Shown: positions 15,691-25,360, counted from the stretch's first letter. The stretch is 52,844 nucleotides of DNA from an uncultured Campylobacter sp. (GCF_938017615.1 NZ_CALIJA010000203.1:1-52844); one strand, 5' to 3'. Translations and numbers: made by a program. Notes: a model not told the origin generated them from the sequence alone.

Positions 15691-16680
15691 ACTTGCAGGC
15701 AGGCTTTGGCGCGCCTGGGTGAGAAATTTCAACTAGATTAGAGATTTAAATGTAGACTCTTATGGAATTTTACGTGGAATTTAGACGAGGAATTTTGCGA
15801 AATTTTATCTAAATTTGCCCGCAAAATACGGTGAGATTTTAAAATTTCATTCGCATCGCGCTTAGATTGTTCAGAAATGCAAAAATTTAAACGCAGGCTA
15901 GAGTAAAACCGCAATGCAAGACTAGATAGCGTGGGGAAATTAAGCTTAAATTTTAGATTTTGCGCAGACAGGCGCCGTTAAATTCCTTCTTTGAATTTAT
16001 TAATTGGCGTGGTGGGTTTATTTTTAAATTTGGCGGCTTTTAGCTTACTTTTTTGGCAGGAGTTGCGCGAATTCTATCATGCGATCTTGGTAAAAATTTA
16101 ATGTAAAGCTTCGCGCAAATTTAAAATTTTCAGATTTAGAATTTTACCTGGATTTTGTGGCTTTGAAATTTTAAAAGCTCTAACAGCTTGAAGCTTGCGT
16201 GCTAAACTCGCTTAATAAGAGCTGTGGCAAAATTTCATTAACCGGGTCTTTTGGGTTTATGCGAAATTTTAATTTCGTCTTGTCAGGCTCAATGTAATTC
16301 CACTAAGTTGTTCAGAGAATGCCGTTTGGCTATATCTTGCGTGAAATTTGCGCTCAGATAAATCCCGCCCGTTCAAGTGTTAAAGCTAAGCTAAGCTTTT
16401 TGAAATTTAGCTCAGCAAAATTCGTGACCTTAAAAATTTGCCAGCTTAGTAGAGTTTAAATGCCTGACGGAATTTGCACGCTTGAAGGAATTTATTAGCC
16501 AAGCACTTTTATAAATTCCGCTCGCTTTAGCTTGCGCGAAATTTTTAAAATTTCATTTTGCAAGGCCTTATGACTATGAGGTTTGCGCAAATTCTATCTA
16601 GCTTTGCCTCTAAATTTTAAAGTAGGGCTAGGCTTTTAAGATTTTATAGTTTGGGCCCAGCGGCTCGGCTCGGAGGATAA
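15691..16680. other. 990-bp gene-free stretch dense in RAATTY, between modC and modB
   Basis: No ORF, RNA gene or domain remnant is visible on either strand. By hand count there are about 31 RAATTY hexamers (one per 32 bp), in contexts such as GGAATTTTAC, GCGAAATTTT and TAAATTTAAA, interleaved with GC-richer words (GCTTGCGCG, CTTTTAGCTT). The composition expectation is about two. Variants of short phrases recur without exact long repeats. It splits what is elsewhere a compact mod operon. The modB ribosome-binding site (CGGAGG) lies at its right end, so modB must be reached by read-through or by a promoter inside this stretch (TTATAGTTTG near 16645 is a weak candidate). Confidence 0.7.
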
Positions 16681-17370
16681 ATGTTTGAAATTCTAAAGGG
16701 GCTCGATTACACGCCGTTTCTCGTTTCATTAAAGCTTGCCAGCTTGACGACGCTCGCGTTGTTTATCATCTGCGTGCCGCTCGCGTTTTTTATGGCGAGA
16801 AAAAATTTCCGCGGCAAAAGCGTGATCGAATCGATCATCTCGCTTCCGCTGGTGCTGCCGCCCTCGGTGCTAGGCTTTTACCTACTCGTTTTTTTATCGC
16901 CGTATTCGGTGCTAGGGGAGTTTTTTGACAAACACTTCGGACTTCGGCTCGTATTTAATTTCAGCGGGCTCGTGATCGCGAGCTGTATCTACTCGCTACC
17001 GTTTATGTTTTCGCCGCTGGTTTCGGGTTTTCGTTCGCTTCCGCGCTCGCTTTTTTGGGCGTGCGATTCGCTCGGCAAGGGCTATTTTTCCAAGCTTTTT
17101 CGCGTCGCGTTACCCGCGATACGCCACTCCCTGCTTAGCGCCTTGGTGATCTGCTTTGCGCACACGATGGGCGAGTTCGGCGTCGTGCTGATGATCGGCG
17201 GCAGCGTGAGCGAACAGACCAAGGTCGCTTCCATCGCGATCTATGAAGCGACCGAGACGCTCGATTTTGCGCAGGCTCACGCGTATTCGGCGCTGATGCT
17301 ACTCTTTAGCTTCGCGGTGCTTTTGATTATGCATTTTTTGGGCGCAAAAGGCGCAAAAATACAAGCTTAA
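16681..17370 (+). CDS. modB: Molybdate ABC transporter permease
   Basis: 229-aa inner-membrane protein with about five or six helices (SLKLASLTTLALFIICVPLA; LVLPPSVLGFYLLVFLSPY; LVIASCIYSLPFMFSPLVSG; SALVICFAHTMGEFGVVLMI; MLLFSFAVLLIMHFLG). The conserved cytoplasmic EAA loop that contacts ModC is ACDSLGKGYFSKLFRVALP. LPLVLPPSVLGFYLL is typical of ModB. A good ribosome-binding site (GGAGG) stands 6 bp upstream. It belongs with modA and modC despite the 990-bp gap. Confidence 0.94.
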   Translation: MFEILKGLDYTPFLVSLKLASLTTLALFIICVPLAFFMARKNFRGKSVIESIISLPLVLPPSVLGFYLLVFLSPYSVLGEFFDKHFGLRLVFNFSGLVIASCIYSLPFMFSPLVSGFRSLPRSLFWACDSLGKGYFSKLFRVALPAIRHSLLSALVICFAHTMGEFGVVLMIGGSVSEQTKVASIAIYEATETLDFAQAHAYSALMLLFSFAVLLIMHFLGAKGAKIQA

Positions 17371-17393
17371 ATCGGCTTTAAAACGAAATTTGC

Positions 17394-17399
17394 TAAAAT
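17394..17399 (+). promoter_or_regulatory. Predicted -10 box (TAAAAT) for the GGDEF gene
   Basis: GCTAAAAT ends 22 bp before ATG 17422, in the 51-bp gap after modB. The same word precedes rlmB (765-770) and addB (27099-27104), which supports its being a promoter element in this genome. Confidence 0.45.
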
Positions 17400-17421
17400 C
17401 CCGCAAAATTTGGAATTTGGC

Positions 17422-20400
17422 ATGAAAAACAAAAAAGACTTCGTTACCGAAAGATTTAACGCCGCCTTGATTCTAGGCGCTGCGCTGCTTACGCTTGTAG
17501 TAGTTTGCGAGATTAGCTTTTTGCGCACTAGGATCGCTACGCAGCTTGATTTGCGGACGCGCACGGCGATTACTTTACTTAAAAATACCGACGAGTCGCT
17601 TTTTAGCGAGCTTGAAATTCTAAAAGAAAATATCATTTCTTTAGACGCAAGGCACGAAGCTGCACAAAGCGAGCTTTATGCGGATTTGATCCGCAACATC
17701 GTAAAATCTTCTCATAGATTTGACGCTATTTTTTATCTGCGCGCCCGCGGCGCGGAGCAGGATAGCTTAGCACATTTTTCATCGGATGCGCGCATTTCGG
17801 ATCTTGGCGAGATACGGCTTTCGGATATTGCAAGCGAGCTAAAAAAAGATGAATGGGTATCGCGCTATATGATGATGGATGGAGCGTGGCGGTATTTTTT
17901 AATCAAGCGCGTAAACGCTGATTCATATCTGCTAGGTTTTGCCAACACCGCTAGGCCGATTGCCAGGCTCTCTTCGCTGGGAGATATTTTGGTCTTTAAC
18001 GCCGAAGGCAAATTCTTTAACGCTCCTGGCAGCGTAACCGATATATTAGGGCAGGATTTTGATTTTTCGCGCCTAGGCGAAGTGGTAAGCTTTGAAGACG
18101 AATCTGGGCTAAGCTTTGCATATCTTGCGAAATTTGGGGATAATTTCGTAATGGCTCGCGAACGAGCCGGCTATTTTTTGGGCGCGGACGATTTTATCGT
18201 CGTAGCGCTAGCAGCAGCGATTTTAGCTTATTTAATCCTTCTAATTTCAAATTTTACGTTTTTAAAAAAGCGCGTTTTTATTCCGCTTACAGCAGTTCAA
18301 AACGCGCTGCGCCAAGGGGATTATCACTCCAAAATCCGCGATATAGAAGCGCTAAATCCGCTGAACTCTGTCTTAGAAATTTCTAAATCCATAGACGAGG
18401 TCTTGAAGTCTAATCTGCGCCACGGAGATTTTAGCCTCAGCTTTAAAGATGCGCTAAAATACAGCTCTCTTTCGGTGCTTAGCATCGATAACGTCGCAGG
18501 CACGATCGAAAGCGCTAGCAACGGCGCACGCGAGCTTTACGGCGATGATGTCGTAGGACGGAATATATTCGCGCTGCAAGCAGGCTCGTTTTACGATCAC
18601 GCCTATCAAACCCAGCGCGCAAACTATGTCAAAGAAAACTATGTCGTAACCCGCCAAGAGACCAAAAATGGCGTCAAAGATCTTTATGTTAAAAAATCTT
18701 ATATCCGTGACGGAAGTAAAATTTCAACCCTTTTTGTGGTGCTCGATGCGTCAAAATATCGCAGATTTTACGATGAAACTAAGCAAAAATACGAGTATTT
18801 AAATCACGCGCCTATTGTTACACTCGTGTTTGACTACACTTCGGGCAAGATCGTAGATGCTAGCAAAAATATAAAAGAGCTTTGGGGTTACGAAGCGGCG
18901 CAGTTTTTAAGCGGCGAGATAAGGCTATGGGATTTGCTGGATGAAAAGGACGCGAATGAGGCTAAAAACGAAATTTTAAACCGCTTAGCCGATATGCCTT
19001 CAGAAGAGCTAAGCTTTTCTCAAAGCTATAAAATTCGCCACAATGACAATATCCGCTATAGCTACGAAGTGAGCATCTATGTCAAAAAGTCCGCCGCCAG
19101 GGCTGCGTTTTATTTTCAAAATATTGATGACGATGTTAAGGCGATCCGCGGCTTGCAGGAGGATTTGGACTTTTACCGCACCGTAATCGAGACTAGGAAT
19201 TTTTGCACCTGCTTAATCGATCTTGACGCGCAGACGCTGTCGTTTGATAAAAATTACTTTAAAATTTTAAAATATCGCGGCAAAAGGCTAAACACTGCGA
19301 TGAGCTTTGGGGAGTTTAGTTATGAAATTTACTTCGCGGATTTAGAGAATTTCAATAAAATGATCCGCGAATGCACCGCCGGGCTTAGGAGCGATTTTAG
19401 CTGCGAATTTCGTCTGCGAAACGCCGCTAATGCCTATACTTGGATCAGTATGCAAGGCTACGTCACCGAAAAGCACGGCTCTCGCTCTCGCCTTGTAAAA
19501 ACTACACTCGAAGATATCAGCTCGCGAAAACAAACGGAGCTAGAGCTAAATTTAAACGCCAACGTCTTTTCGCGCTCGCTAGAGGCGATCTTAATCACAG
19601 ATGAGAGCGGTCGCGTGCTGCGCGCTAATAACGCCTTTTATGAAATCACCGGCTATAGCGAAAGCCAAACTATCGGCAAAATTCCAAATTTCTTCGCTCC
19701 TACGGAGGGCGGGGCAGACGTGATGGAGAGGATTAGAAAAAATCTCGTCGGCAAACAAACCTCTTACAAAGATGAAATTTACGGACTAAAAAGGGGCGGC
19801 GGCACCTTTCCTGCGCTATTTACGGCAATTGCGATAAAGGATGATTTTTCGCTTACCTCAAATTTCATCTTGATGTTTACCGAAATTTCGCAGATAAAGC
19901 AAAAAGAGAGCGAACTAGCCAAGATCGCCCATCACGATGCGCTTACGGGGCTTCCGAACAGAGTGTATTTTATGAAGGCTGCGCAGAGATTTACGGCAAG
20001 CTCGGGCGAAAATTCCAAGCTTATGGCGGTGCTTTTCATCGATTTTGACGGCTTTAAGGCGATCAACGACACCTACGGGCACGAGGTCGGCGATATGTTT
20101 TTGCAGGCTATCTCAAAGGCGATGAGTGGGCTACTGCGTAAAGGCGATATCTTGGCGCGCTTAGGCGGCGATGAGTTCGGCGCCATCATCGGCGATCTGC
20201 AAAGCAAGGATTCCGCGCATGTGCTATTAGATCGTCTGCTTGGAATTTCAAAGATGAAATTTAACCTCAAAGGCAACGAAATTAGCGCAAGCATCAGCGT
20301 TGGCGCAGCGTTTTACGACGGCAGCGAAAAGATCGATTTTCCAGGACTTTTATCGCGCGCGGATAGAGCGATGTATCGCGCTAAAACGAGCGGCAAAAAC

Positions 20401-21489
20401 CGCTACTGCATCTTTGAGCGCGCCGAAGCAGATGAATCTAGCGAGGAAGGGATTGCTGCGGCGATCGAAGAGGGGGAGTTTTTCGTGCTCTATCAGCCGA
20501 TCATTAGCGGAGCGCAGATTTACGGATATGAGCTGCTTTTACGCTGGGATCGCGGAAAGCACGGAATTCTTGCCCCGCAGGATTTCGCGCAGATATTAAG
20601 CGAGCCGCGATTTGAGTTGCCGATCTCAAAATTTGCGTTTTCAAAGATGATGGAATTTAACGCTCAAACGGGCGCAAACTGCTCGATAAACGTAAGTCTA
20701 GCCGTGCTTACAAACGACGAATTTTACGATTTCGTAGCTCACAGCTTGCGAGACAGAGCTAATGCAAAAGGCGAGTTGATGTTTGAGATAACCGATTTTA
20801 GCGAGCGAAATTTTAAGGAATTCGCCCCTGCGCGTGGGCGTTATGCAGATCTTGGGGTTAAATTTGCTCTTAATAGTGCAAATAAAAGCAATATCCCATT
20901 CCTGAATGCCCAGCCTTTCGATGTCGTTAAAATCGACCGCGAGCTCTGCCTTGACATAGGCAAGAAAAAAAATGCTATCCGAACGATGGTGGAGATCACA
21001 GGCAAGCTAAAGCGGGAGTTTGGATTTGCTCTGGGTGCTCAAGGGGTCGAAAACGCGCTGTCGCTGCGGCTCTTAAACAATTTGAAATTTAACTATCTGC
21101 AGGGAAATTTTATCGCAAAAGCGCTGGATCGCAAAGAGATAGACGCTTTCATCGCGCGATTTAAAGATACGCCCAAGCTCGCAGCCATCGACAAAGATGA
21201 GTTTATCAGCTTCTTAAACGCGCTTGATTATAAGGATTTGGCGCTAAACTTCATCGCGCGCGGTCAAACAGGCGAGCTTAGTCCGGGAGAGTTTGAAGGC
21301 TTTAGAGCAAAATTCGGCGAAATTTTAAACAAAACTCAAAGCGCAGGGAGCGAAAAATTTGCGCTAAATACAGAAATACGTAAGCAAATTTTAGATATTC
21401 TTTCGCTTGATTACCGCGTTTTGGCAAGCTTCATTCAGAGCTTTAAAACGCGACTGGATCAGTTCATAAGCGATTTGGAGGCAGCATGA
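17422..21489 (+). CDS. Membrane PAS-GGDEF-EAL protein: intact GGDEF, degenerate EAL
   Basis: 1355 aa. Helix at about 17-35, an extracytoplasmic sensor region to about 255, a second helix at about 257-280, then several PAS-like modules (for example near 365-450, 460-570 and 713-830 with LITDESGRVLRANNAFYEIT). The GGDEF domain starts at HHDALTGLPN (about 836) and has GGDEF at about 915-919, preceded by RKGD five residues upstream, an intact product-inhibition I-site. It should therefore make c-di-GMP. The EAL domain (about 1019-1260) reads YELLLRW, but has FEITDFSE for the metal site, FALNSANKSN instead of DDFGTG, and GAQGVEN, so it probably lacks hydrolysis. A roughly 110-residue C-terminal extension follows. 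It overlaps hisZ by 4 bp. TTG 17410 is an alternative start. Confidence 0.87.
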   Translation: MKNKKDFVTERFNAALILGAALLTLVVVCEISFLRTRIATQLDLRTRTAITLLKNTDESLFSELEILKENIISLDARHEAAQSELYADLIRNIVKSSHRFDAIFYLRARGAEQDSLAHFSSDARISDLGEIRLSDIASELKKDEWVSRYMMMDGAWRYFLIKRVNADSYLLGFANTARPIARLSSLGDILVFNAEGKFFNAPGSVTDILGQDFDFSRLGEVVSFEDESGLSFAYLAKFGDNFVMARERAGYFLGADDFIVVALAAAILAYLILLISNFTFLKKRVFIPLTAVQNALRQGDYHSKIRDIEALNPLNSVLEISKSIDEVLKSNLRHGDFSLSFKDALKYSSLSVLSIDNVAGTIESASNGARELYGDDVVGRNIFALQAGSFYDHAYQTQRANYVKENYVVTRQETKNGVKDLYVKKSYIRDGSKISTLFVVLDASKYRRFYDETKQKYEYLNHAPIVTLVFDYTSGKIVDASKNIKELWGYEAAQFLSGEIRLWDLLDEKDANEAKNEILNRLADMPSEELSFSQSYKIRHNDNIRYSYEVSIYVKKSAARAAFYFQNIDDDVKAIRGLQEDLDFYRTVIETRNFCTCLIDLDAQTLSFDKNYFKILKYRGKRLNTAMSFGEFSYEIYFADLENFNKMIRECTAGLRSDFSCEFRLRNAANAYTWISMQGYVTEKHGSRSRLVKTTLEDISSRKQTELELNLNANVFSRSLEAILITDESGRVLRANNAFYEITGYSESQTIGKIPNFFAPTEGGADVMERIRKNLVGKQTSYKDEIYGLKRGGGTFPALFTAIAIKDDFSLTSNFILMFTEISQIKQKESELAKIAHHDALTGLPNRVYFMKAAQRFTASSGENSKLMAVLFIDFDGFKAINDTYGHEVGDMFLQAISKAMSGLLRKGDILARLGGDEFGAIIGDLQSKDSAHVLLDRLLGISKMKFNLKGNEISASISVGAAFYDGSEKIDFPGLLSRADRAMYRAKTSGKNRYCIFERAEADESSEEGIAAAIEEGEFFVLYQPIISGAQIYGYELLLRWDRGKHGILAPQDFAQILSEPRFELPISKFAFSKMMEFNAQTGANCSINVSLAVLTNDEFYDFVAHSLRDRANAKGELMFEITDFSERNFKEFAPARGRYADLGVKFALNSANKSNIPFLNAQPFDVVKIDRELCLDIGKKKNAIRTMVEITGKLKREFGFALGAQGVENALSLRLLNNLKFNYLQGNFIAKALDRKEIDAFIARFKDTPKLAAIDKDEFISFLNALDYKDLALNFIARGQTGELSPGEFEGFRAKFGEILNKTQSAGSEKFALNTEIRKQILDILSLDYRVLASFIQSFKTRLDQFISDLEAA

Positions 21490-22349
21490 TAGATAGCGTT
21501 AGCGCCGATTTCGATCACGAGATACCAAACGGCTCGAGGCTGTATTTCGGAAAGAGCGCGCAGCTCAAGCGCGAGCTGGAAAATAAAGCGAGCGAAATCC
21601 TCGTTAAAAACGGCTTTAGCGAAATTTTAACGCCATATTTTTCATATCATCAGCACCTAAGCGTCGCGCCGCAAAAGCTTCTAAAGCTCTCCGATCCCAC
21701 GAACCACGAGCTTGCGCTTCGCGCAGACAGCACCGTGGACGTCGTGCGCATCGTGCGCAAACGGCTGAAAGACGATAAGCTAAGGAGGCTATTTTATGTG
21801 CAGCCTACTTTCAAATACCCAAGCGACGAGTTTTATCAGATCGGCGCGGAGCTGATCGGGGAGAAAAATTTGCCCCTTGCGATTAAAATCGCGCAGGAAT
21901 TTTTTAAAGAATTTGATCTTGTGCCCGCGCTTCAGCTAAGCAATATCGAAATTCCGAAAAAAATCTGCGAAATTTTAAACCTGCCGCTTGAAATTTTTGA
22001 AAAGGGCAAGATTGAGACGCTGCTTGAGCAAAATTTGCCTTGGCTGGATGCTACGGCTCGCGCTACGTCGCTAAAGGACGTGCAGGCTCTGCGCGCGCAG
22101 GTGCCTGAAGAGCTAAAGCCGTGTTTGGATGAAATTTTAAATTTAGGCGTAGATTACGAGCGTATCCGCGTTTCGCTGCTGTATTACTCCAAAATGCGTT
22201 ATTACGACGCGCTATTTTTTAGATTTTTAGATGCGGGCGCGGTGTATTGCAACGGCGGAAATTACGAGATAGACGGGCTAAAATCCAGCGGCTTTGCGCT
22301 GCTAGTGGATGCTTTGATAGAAAAAATTATGCAAAAGGATGAGAAATGA
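21486..22349 (+). CDS. hisZ: ATP phosphoribosyltransferase regulatory subunit (HisRS-like paralogue)
   Basis: 287 aa, a class II aminoacyl-tRNA synthetase-like catalytic fold without an anticodon-binding domain. Motif-2-like sequence is visible in LALRADSTVDVVRIV and LRRLFYVQPTFKYPSDEFYQ, and the QIGAELIGEKNLP segment matches HisZ/HisRS. HisZ pairs with the short form of HisG to make the first enzyme of histidine synthesis. hisG is not in this window. The gene overlaps the GGDEF gene upstream (ATGA) and purA downstream, each by 4 bp, so it is in an operon. Confidence 0.83.
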   Translation: MIDSVSADFDHEIPNGSRLYFGKSAQLKRELENKASEILVKNGFSEILTPYFSYHQHLSVAPQKLLKLSDPTNHELALRADSTVDVVRIVRKRLKDDKLRRLFYVQPTFKYPSDEFYQIGAELIGEKNLPLAIKIAQEFFKEFDLVPALQLSNIEIPKKICEILNLPLEIFEKGKIETLLEQNLPWLDATARATSLKDVQALRAQVPEELKPCLDEILNLGVDYERIRVSLLYYSKMRYYDALFFRFLDAGAVYCNGGNYEIDGLKSSGFALLVDALIEKIMQKDEK

Positions 22350-23596
22350 GCAAAGTTGACGTAGTCATCGGCGCCCAATGGGGCGATGAGGGCAAGGGCA
22401 AGATCGTAGATATGATAAGCGCGAATTACGATTTCGTATGCCGCAGCAGCGGCGGGCACAACGCGGGCCACACCATCGTCATAAACGGCGAGAAATTTGC
22501 GCTGCATCTGGTGCCTAGCGGCGTGCTTCATAAAAATATCATCAACATCATCGGAAACGGCGTCGTTATCAACCCCGACGTGCTGATTACGGAGATGGCG
22601 CAGTTTGAAAATTTAAAGGGCAGATTTTTCATAAGCGAGAAGGCGTTTTTAAATTTACAGCATCACTCGCTGATCGATCAGGCGCGCGAAAAGAGTAAGG
22701 GCGAGCTCGCGATCGGCACTACCGGCAAGGGCATAGGGCCTGCGTATGCCGATAAGATCGCGCGCACGGGACACCGCGTAGCGGAGCTTTTGGAGCCCGA
22801 AAGGCTCGCCGAGGCGCTATCGCGCGATTTTGCTTCGCATGAGAGCGTTTTTGAAAAAGCGGGGGTTAAAATTCCTAGCAAGATTGAAATTTACGAGGAG
22901 CTAAAGCGCTATAAAAGCGCGCTCGAGCCATACATCGCTGATACCACGCACATGCTGTGGAAGGCGCTTGATTACGACAAGCGCGTGCTCGTAGAGGGTG
23001 CGCAAGGAAGCCTGCTTGATATCGATCACGGCACCTATCCTTACGTCACGAGCTCGACTACTATCGCGGGTGGGGCTTGCAGCGGGCTCGGGCTCGCGCC
23101 GAAAGATATCGGCATGGTGATGGGAATTTTAAAAGCCTACACCACCCGCGTGGGCAACGGCGCGTTTCCTACCGAGGATAAGGGTCCGCAAGGCGAGGCG
23201 ATGCGCGAAATCGGCAAAGAGTACGGCACCACGACGGGCAGGGCGCGCCGCTGCGGCTGGTTCGACGGAGTGGCTACGAAATACGCCGTGCGCCTTAGCG
23301 GCATCGACAAGCTCGCGCTTATGAAGCTTGACGTCTTAGACGGCTTTGAGAGCATTAAAATTTGCCGCGCATATCGATACAAGGGGGAGGAGATCGATTA
23401 TTTCCCGATCGATTTGGAAGCTGCCGAGCCGGTTTATGAGCAGATGCCTGGCTGGGGTAGTGTCAAAGGAATTTCAAAATTTGAGGATCTGCCGCAAAAC
23501 GCGCAAAATTATATCCGCAAAATAGAGGAGCTAAGCGGCGCGAAGGTGGGCTTCATCTCCACCAGTCCCGAAAGAAGCGACACGATAATTTTATAA
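22346..23596 (+). CDS. purA: Adenylosuccinate synthetase
   Basis: 416 aa. It joins IMP and aspartate using GTP, the first step from IMP to AMP. The phosphate loop QWGDEGKGKIVDM is at about 10-22. Catalytic and nucleotide motifs are visible: GGHNAGHTI, GTTGKGIGPAYADK, LVEGAQGSLLDIDHGTYP, GAFPTEDKG and GTTTGRARRCGW. The length is normal for bacteria. A short imperfect stem of AAAATT with CGGG ends (23599-23622) follows, without a T tract. Confidence 0.97.
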   Translation: MSKVDVVIGAQWGDEGKGKIVDMISANYDFVCRSSGGHNAGHTIVINGEKFALHLVPSGVLHKNIINIIGNGVVINPDVLITEMAQFENLKGRFFISEKAFLNLQHHSLIDQAREKSKGELAIGTTGKGIGPAYADKIARTGHRVAELLEPERLAEALSRDFASHESVFEKAGVKIPSKIEIYEELKRYKSALEPYIADTTHMLWKALDYDKRVLVEGAQGSLLDIDHGTYPYVTSSTTIAGGACSGLGLAPKDIGMVMGILKAYTTRVGNGAFPTEDKGPQGEAMREIGKEYGTTTGRARRCGWFDGVATKYAVRLSGIDKLALMKLDVLDGFESIKICRAYRYKGEEIDYFPIDLEAAEPVYEQMPGWGSVKGISKFEDLPQNAQNYIRKIEELSGAKVGFISTSPERSDTIIL

Positions 23597-23669
23597 ATCG
23601 GGCAAAATTTTAATTTTACCCGTTGCGGGCGGCGCGACCGCTCATAGAACTGAATTTAAAGGAACGATC

Positions 23670-24221
23670 ATGCGAATACGACTACCACACGTGCCATATA
23701 TCGCGCATAAAATAGCGCTGGATCTGCTAAACTCTGGCTGCGTTACGCTCGGTGCGGGCATAGAGCCCGTCGCCAAGGAAGCGGACGAGATCATAAGGGC
23801 CGATCTACAAAAAGAAAGAGCGATAGACGAGCGCGCAAACGAGCTGATAGATGAGCGCATAAGCGAGCTTGACGAGATGAGCGTGAATAAAAAAGATATG
23901 TTTTGGCTCATCAAACGCCACATCGCAAACGACGAGAATTTCGAGCTAAATTTTGAGGATCGCTACGGCACCATATCGCATAAAATTTTAGAAACCGTTT
24001 GGAAGAAAAATTTGATCGATTACAAAGTCTCCGAAAACAGGCTAAAGACGATAATTTATAACGCGATCGACGAATATCTTAAAAATTATCAAAAGATTGA
24101 GGATGCGGTCTATGAAAAGATCGATGGCTACAAGCAAAAATTGATCCCGGGTACCGAAGAATACGAGCTTGTGTTCGAAAAGCTCTACGAAGAGGAGCTA
24201 AGAAAACGGGGCATGCTGTAA
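23670..24221 (+). CDS. DUF507 family protein
   Basis: 183-aa soluble, highly charged, mostly helical protein: MRIRLPHVPYIAHKIALDLL, RADLQKERAIDERANELIDE, NKKDMFWLIKRHIAND, ETVWKKNLIDYKVSENRLK. This matches the DUF507 family found in Campylobacterota and relatives. The function is unknown. Its last base is the first base of the carA ATG (TAATG), so it is translationally coupled to carA and lies between purA and carA, the order I recall from C. jejuni. Confidence 0.85.
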   Translation: MRIRLPHVPYIAHKIALDLLNSGCVTLGAGIEPVAKEADEIIRADLQKERAIDERANELIDERISELDEMSVNKKDMFWLIKRHIANDENFELNFEDRYGTISHKILETVWKKNLIDYKVSENRLKTIIYNAIDEYLKNYQKIEDAVYEKIDGYKQKLIPGTEEYELVFEKLYEEELRKRGML

Positions 24222-25339
24222 TGAACGCGTATATCTATATAGAAAACGGCATCTACCTGCAAGCCAAGGCGTTCGGCAAGGGCGGTAGCGCATTCGGCGA
24301 GCTCGTGTTTAACACCTCCGCCACCGGCTACGAGGAGATCATCTCCGATCCGAGCTATGCGGGGCAGTTTATTATTTTCACTATGCCTGAAATCGGCATC
24401 GTAGGCATCAACGAAAACGATAAGGAAAGCTCCAAAATCCACGCAAGCGGAATTTTCGTAAGAAATTTTAACAACGAGCCTTCAAATTTCCGCTCGCAGA
24501 TGAGCTTGGAGGATTATTTTCTGCAAAACGGAAAATTCGGCGTTTACGACATCGACACTAGATTTTTAACCAAAATGCTGCGCGACGAGGGCAGCCTGCG
24601 CGCCTTCGTTTCGACGCAGATCAGCGATAAGGCGGCTCTTAAAAAGGCGCTTAGCGAGTCTGCGCGCATAGAGGAGATCAACTATGTAAGCATCGTAAGC
24701 ACGAAGGCGCCGTATAAGCACACATCGGGTCGCTGGGATGCCGAGCGCGGAAGCTACTCCCAGCCCGCAAGTTGCGGCAAAAAGATAGCCGTGATCGATT
24801 ACGGCGTCAAGCGAAACATCCTAAATGAGCTTTGCGATCTAGGTCTCGGCGTCGAGGTTTTCCCGCACGACGTTAAAGCGGAGAGCCTGATTGCTAAGCT
24901 TAAAGAGGGGCAGATCGACGGCGTGTTTTTATCAAACGGCCCGGGCGAGCCGCGCATGCTTAAAGAGGAGATCGCGCAGATCAAAAAGATGGTCGAAGCG
25001 CGCGTGCCGATTTTTGGAATTTGCCTGGGTCATCAGCTGCTAAGCAACGCGATGGGATATGAGACCTACAAGCTGAAATTTGGCCAGCACGGCGCAAATC
25101 ACCCCGTGCAAAACCTGCGCACCAAATCGATCGAGATCACCGCGCAAAACCACAACTACAACGTCCCAGAAACGATCGCGCAGATCTGTGAGATCACGCA
25201 CCGAAATCTTTTCGACGGCACGATCGAGGGCGTGCACTACAAAGACTATCCCGTATTTTCGGTGCAGCATCACCCCGAAGCCAGCGCGGGGCCTACCGAG
25301 AGCAAATATATCTTCAAAGAATTTCTTGAAATTTTATGA
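24221..25339 (+). CDS. carA: Carbamoyl-phosphate synthase small (glutaminase) subunit
   Basis: 372 aa. It hydrolyses glutamine and sends ammonia to CarB for arginine and pyrimidine synthesis. The N-terminal half is the CarA-specific domain (YIENGIYLQAKAFGKGGSAF, VFNTSATGYEEIISDPSYAG). The C-terminal class I amidotransferase domain has FLSNGPGEPRM, the nucleophile C268 in GICLGHQLL, and the His-Glu pair in QHHPEAS. carB is not adjacent. A strong hairpin stands 22 bp after the stop. Confidence 0.96.
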   Translation: MNAYIYIENGIYLQAKAFGKGGSAFGELVFNTSATGYEEIISDPSYAGQFIIFTMPEIGIVGINENDKESSKIHASGIFVRNFNNEPSNFRSQMSLEDYFLQNGKFGVYDIDTRFLTKMLRDEGSLRAFVSTQISDKAALKKALSESARIEEINYVSIVSTKAPYKHTSGRWDAERGSYSQPASCGKKIAVIDYGVKRNILNELCDLGLGVEVFPHDVKAESLIAKLKEGQIDGVFLSNGPGEPRMLKEEIAQIKKMVEARVPIFGICLGHQLLSNAMGYETYKLKFGQHGANHPVQNLRTKSIEITAQNHNYNVPETIAQICEITHRNLFDGTIEGVHYKDYPVFSVQHHPEASAGPTESKYIFKEFLEIL

Positions 25340-25360
25340 TTTTGAAATTTTGCCTGCATT

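Noticed and set aside
15691..16680. Insertion sequence remnant between modC and modB
   Set aside because: No transposase fragment, terminal inverted repeats or target-site duplication is visible; the texture is dispersed hexamers.
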